Of a stretch of DNA of 13,893 nt, positions 13,863-13,893 are shown piece by piece. Source of the DNA: SVTX01 sp045638125 (lineage in GTDB: Bacteria > Bacillota > Clostridia > Oscillospirales > CAG-272); the NCBI GenBank assembly GCA_045638125.1, contig JAZUAS010000144.1, forward strand, positions 1 through 13,893, read 5' to 3'. The position numbers were made by a program, and so were the translations under genes. Position 1 is the stretch's first letter; each line of letters begins with the position of its first letter. The notes below the pieces were generated by a model that did not search any database, had not been told where the DNA came from, and was given only the letters and a program-made list of their open reading frames with translations.

Positions 13863-13893
13863 AAGTCGGAGGCCAAGCGGTCTTAGGAAGACA
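13863..13893 (+). other. Sequencing-adapter contamination at the contig end
   Basis: The last 31 bases begin AAGTCGGAGGCC and end TTAGGAAGACA. From memory this matches the first 31 of 32 bases of the MGI/DNBSEQ read adapter. It breaks the conserved NfnB reading frame exactly after GVYS, where homologues continue with a normal protein sequence. It should be trimmed, and the stop at 13884-13886 ignored. Confidence 0.93.

Noticed and set aside
13863..13886. A natural C terminus and stop codon of NfnB
   Set aside because: The bases are sequencing adapter and the protein is only about half its family length.

Overview
The window looks like a contig from an anaerobic Firmicute of the Clostridia, probably a gut Oscillospirales/Ruminococcaceae-type organism. 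This rests on strong GGAGG ribosome sites, textbook TTGACA/TATAAT promoters, the Clostridial-type Rnf gene order C-D-G-E-A and an adjacent nfnAB pair. All recognised genes lie on the + strand. The last 31 bases match, from memory, an MGI/DNBSEQ library adapter, so the contig end is artificial and the final gene is cut there.

Bases 1-832 hold no convincing gene but are full of structure. They contain a nested palindrome, three mutually exclusive GTAGAGGT/ACCTCTAC arms, four GTACATAC/GTATGTAC boxes, a terminator-like hairpin and the 3' end of a tRNA on the - strand. This could be the scar of an integrated element. Bases 833-3092 are a small accessory operon: a MmcQ/YjbR-family protein, an SDR oxidoreductase, a radical SAM protein and the 3' stump of a second SDR gene. 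A monocistronic uridine kinase gene follows, with its own extended -10 promoter and a strong terminator.

Bases 3995-12065 are the core: one long operon under a consensus promoter, with a very long hairpin (about 28 bp stem) in its 5' leader. It encodes a lipoprotein with two FMN-binding-like repeats, ApbE flavin transferase, RnfC, RnfD, an enlarged RnfG with two FMN domains, RnfE, RnfA, a NusG-domain-II protein and a Gx-transporter/heptaprenyl-synthase-component-like membrane protein. No rnfB is present. RnfA and RnfE each lack both cysteines that normally bind the intramembrane iron-sulfur cluster (Gly, Gly, Gly and Ala instead). The lipoprotein, ApbE and last two genes resemble parts of the Listeria flavin-based extracellular electron transfer locus (PplA, FmnB, EetA, EetB; from memory).

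My reading, which is inference, is that this is an Rnf-derived complex that has lost its ferredoxin branch. It would pass electrons from NADH through RnfC and the covalent flavins of RnfD and RnfG to flavinylated extracytosolic proteins, instead of acting as a ferredoxin:NAD+ pump.

Downstream, under a separate promoter flanked by inverted repeats, lie nfnA and the start of nfnB. They encode the bifurcating NADH-dependent ferredoxin:NADP+ oxidoreductase, which sets the NADH/NADPH/ferredoxin balance feeding such a complex.
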